DNA of 7,284 bases, taken from contig JAGZDD010000187.1 in assembly GCA_018369015.1 (NCBI GenBank), positions 1-7,284 on the forward strand, read 5' to 3'. The notes under the pieces are model-generated. The model saw only the letters and a program-made list of their open reading frames with translations, was not told the DNA's origin and ran no database searches. Source of the DNA: Clostridiales bacterium. Its GTDB lineage: Bacteria > Bacillota > Clostridia > Lachnospirales > Lachnospiraceae. The first letter of the stretch is position 1. Each line of letters opens with the position of its first letter. The translations under genes were made by a program, and so were the position numbers. Positions 6,454-7,284 of this stretch are shown here, in pieces.

Positions 6454-6497
6454 GGCAACGAACCAAGATCGAGTGAGCCTGATTTTGGTTCGTTGCC
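6454..6497. repeat. 17-bp inverted repeat upstream of the MBOAT gene
   Basis: GGCAACGAACCAAGATC (6454-6470) pairs with 6481-6497 over 17 bp with one G-T, around a 10-nt loop. T-rich sequence precedes it on the + strand and A-rich sequence follows it on the - strand. Neither side gives an intrinsic terminator. A weaker GGCGCT/AGCGCC repeat (6504-6509 with 6527-6532) follows. It is either a strong RNA hairpin or a DNA palindrome of a repeat family. Confidence 0.75.
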
Positions 6498-6556
6498 GAA
6501 AGGGGCGCTAAGTGCTAGTGTTGCTAAGCGCCGACCGAAGTGAAACGACTAAATAC

Positions 6557-6603
6557 TCCGCTGTAGGCGGAAAATCCTGAAAAGCAGGATTCTGTCTTGT
6601 AAT
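6557..6603 (+). repeat. Palindromic intergenic repeat, copy 2
   Basis: This copy contains TCCGC-TGTAG-GCGGA and AATCCTG-AAAAG-CAGGATT hairpins followed by CTGTCTTGTAAT. It matches the reverse complement of 3175-3221 at roughly 39 of 47 positions. The two copies lie outside the two ends of the MBOAT-DHHW operon in opposite orientation. Confidence 0.65.
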
Positions 6604-6662
6604 AGTGCTGCGCATGGGCAGCATAATTGTGTATTATGAAAGACACTAGCAAAGCCTGGCAT

Positions 6663-6700
6663 GATTCGTAATTGTTCAGACGACTGTGCTATTACGAATC
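6663..6700. repeat. 10-bp inverted repeat
   Basis: GATTCGTAAT (6663-6672) and ATTACGAATC (6691-6700) are perfect inverted repeats around an 18-nt centre. The inner start GTAATTGTTCAG (6668-6679) resembles the GTAACTATTCAG end of the transposon-like element downstream at 10 of 12 positions. It may be a decayed related element. Confidence 0.55.
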
Positions 6701-6718
6701 GTTTACTCAATATAGGTA

Positions 6719-6735
6719 GTAACTATTCAGCTATG
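6719..6735 (+). repeat. Solitary copy of the transposon-like terminal repeat
   Basis: GTAACTATTCAGCTATG differs from the inverted end at 7089-7105 by one base and from the left end at 6880-6896 by two. It has no partner end with a matching flanking duplication in the window. It is probably the end of an older or truncated element of the same family. Confidence 0.65.
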
Positions 6736-6879
6736 CGGCAAATACTAGCCATCTGGACAATGAAAGTAATCTAGTATCATGGAATTTGCTGTGAATAAGA
6801 AACAATTTGCAATCCTTCTCCTATCATATAATGTTTTTGCTTTTGTTTCAATATAAATATGAAGATAGTTTGAATTTTA

Positions 6880-7105
6880 GTAACTATTCATCCATGTGTT
6901 TGGTGACGCAAAAAATCCGGCGTAAGACGTTCGGCGGACGTATACCCTGCGCAGACCGAAGCACAGCATAGACCGCAAGCTGGCTTGCAGAGGAGTTTTT
7001 GTATCATCAGACCTATGGCGGTACGACATAATTGAGGATTTAACTGCGTAAGCAGCGAAAAAGCAGCGTCAGTTGCGAATCCGGGCTGCATGGCTGAATA
7101 GTTAC
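6880..7105. mobile_element. 226-bp non-autonomous transposon-like element (MITE), probably IS66-type
   Basis: The left end GTAACTATTCATCCATG (6880-6896) and right end CATGGCTGAATAGTTAC (7089-7105) are 17-bp inverted repeats matching at 16 positions. The exact flanks are an 8-bp direct repeat, GAATTTTA (6872-6879 and 7106-7113), a textbook target-site duplication. IS66-family elements have ends beginning GTAA and make 8-bp duplications, so that family is the best guess. The interior is more GC-rich than the surroundings and has hairpins GCAAGC/GCTTGC (6975-6980 with 6983-6988) and CTGC-GTAA-GCAG (7044-7055). A 67-codon open frame on the - strand (7091-6888) nearly fills it but has no transposase motif. 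It is best taken as incidental. Confidence 0.75.
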
Positions 7106-7149
7106 GAATTTTAAAATTAATTTACGTTTATTTCTGCAGGCAAAGAGCT

Positions 7150-7171
7150 AAAGTCAAGCTCGCTTGACTTT
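7150..7171. repeat. Short perfect hairpin
   Basis: AAAGTCAAG (7150-7158) pairs with CTTGACTTT (7163-7171) around CTCG. Neither strand shows a following T-tract, so a terminator call is not supported. Confidence 0.6.
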
Positions 7172-7284
7172 GGCGACTGCCTCGTAGAACAAAACCCTCG
7201 ATATTTGCATTGGAGACTTTGACTATTGAAAATGCCCCGCTGTTTCTTAGAAATATTGTCATGCAGCAATGCCTATGATCGGCT

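Larger units (their letters stand above)
6371..7284. other. 914-bp gene-free region made of repeats and inverted repeats
   Basis: No ORF with ribosome site and protein-like composition is visible on either strand. The region holds the upstream leader of the MBOAT gene (no convincing sigma-A promoter found; TATAAA on the - strand lacks a good -35), several inverted repeats, copy 2 of the palindromic repeat and a MITE-like element, each listed separately. An open frame of about 51 codons on the - strand runs from the window edge to about 7131. It has no start or recognisable motif and crosses the 7150-7171 hairpin, so it is not called as a gene. Confidence 0.7.

Noticed and set aside
6637..6672. 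Mini-ORF MKDTSKAWHDS in the right-hand gap
   Set aside because: It is only 11 codons with no ribosome site, and its end lies inside an inverted repeat.
6807..6832. TTGCAA and TATAAT as a + strand sigma-A promoter
   Set aside because: The spacing is only 14 nt and no gene lies downstream on that strand.
7066..7090. tRNA T-arm-like string GTTGCGAATCC
   Set aside because: It does not fit the T-loop consensus and no acceptor, D-arm or anticodon stems are found around it.
6888..7091. 67-codon ORF on the - strand
   Set aside because: It lies entirely inside the MITE-like element, its start is in the terminal repeat, and it has no ribosome site or recognisable motif.
7259..7284. Possible gene end on the - strand (last residues PIIGIAA then stop)
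   Set aside because: Seven codons at the window edge cannot be told from chance. Sequence beyond 7284 would settle it.

Overview
The window comes from a spore-forming member of the Clostridia. It carries the tail of a sporulation sigma factor gene followed by a spoVA operon, the classic spoIIA-sigF/spoVA junction of endospore-forming Firmicutes. Moderate base composition, strong GGAGG ribosome sites, a clostridial type of polysaccharide-acetylation gene pair and small palindromic intergenic repeats suggest a gut-type Lachnospiraceae-like genome. The family assignment is inference.

Left half, + strand (1-3164). The last codons of sigF (1-59) are followed by a sequence that fits the sigma-G promoter consensus exactly (143-172). 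A repeat-rich leader then carries mutually exclusive hairpins (about 179-248). Next come a previously uncalled 46-codon membrane ORF (261-401), spoVAA (398-1072), spoVAB (1069-1482), a 173-nt structured gap, spoVAC (1656-2102) and spoVAD (2115-3164). The first three ORFs are joined by ATGA stop/start overlaps. These proteins belong to the inner-membrane system that moves dipicolinic acid into the forespore and releases it at germination. spoVAE, normally next to spoVAD, is absent here. The operon instead ends in palindromic repeats and a bidirectional terminator (3311-3374).

Right half, - strand (6370 to 3407). A two-gene operon encodes an AlgI-like MBOAT O-acyltransferase (4940-6370) and a DHHW/AlgJ-like membrane-anchored SGNH-type protein (3407-4831). 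Together they probably O-acetylate an extracellular or cell-wall polysaccharide. No polymer synthase gene lies in the window. Diverged copies of one palindromic repeat, in opposite orientation (3175-3221 and 6557-6603), lie on either side of this operon.

Far right (6371-7284) has no convincing gene. It is a mosaic of inverted repeats, with a 226-bp non-autonomous transposon-like element at 6880-7105. That element has 17-bp terminal inverted repeats beginning GTAAC and a perfect 8-bp flanking duplication (GAATTTTA), the arrangement of IS66-type elements.
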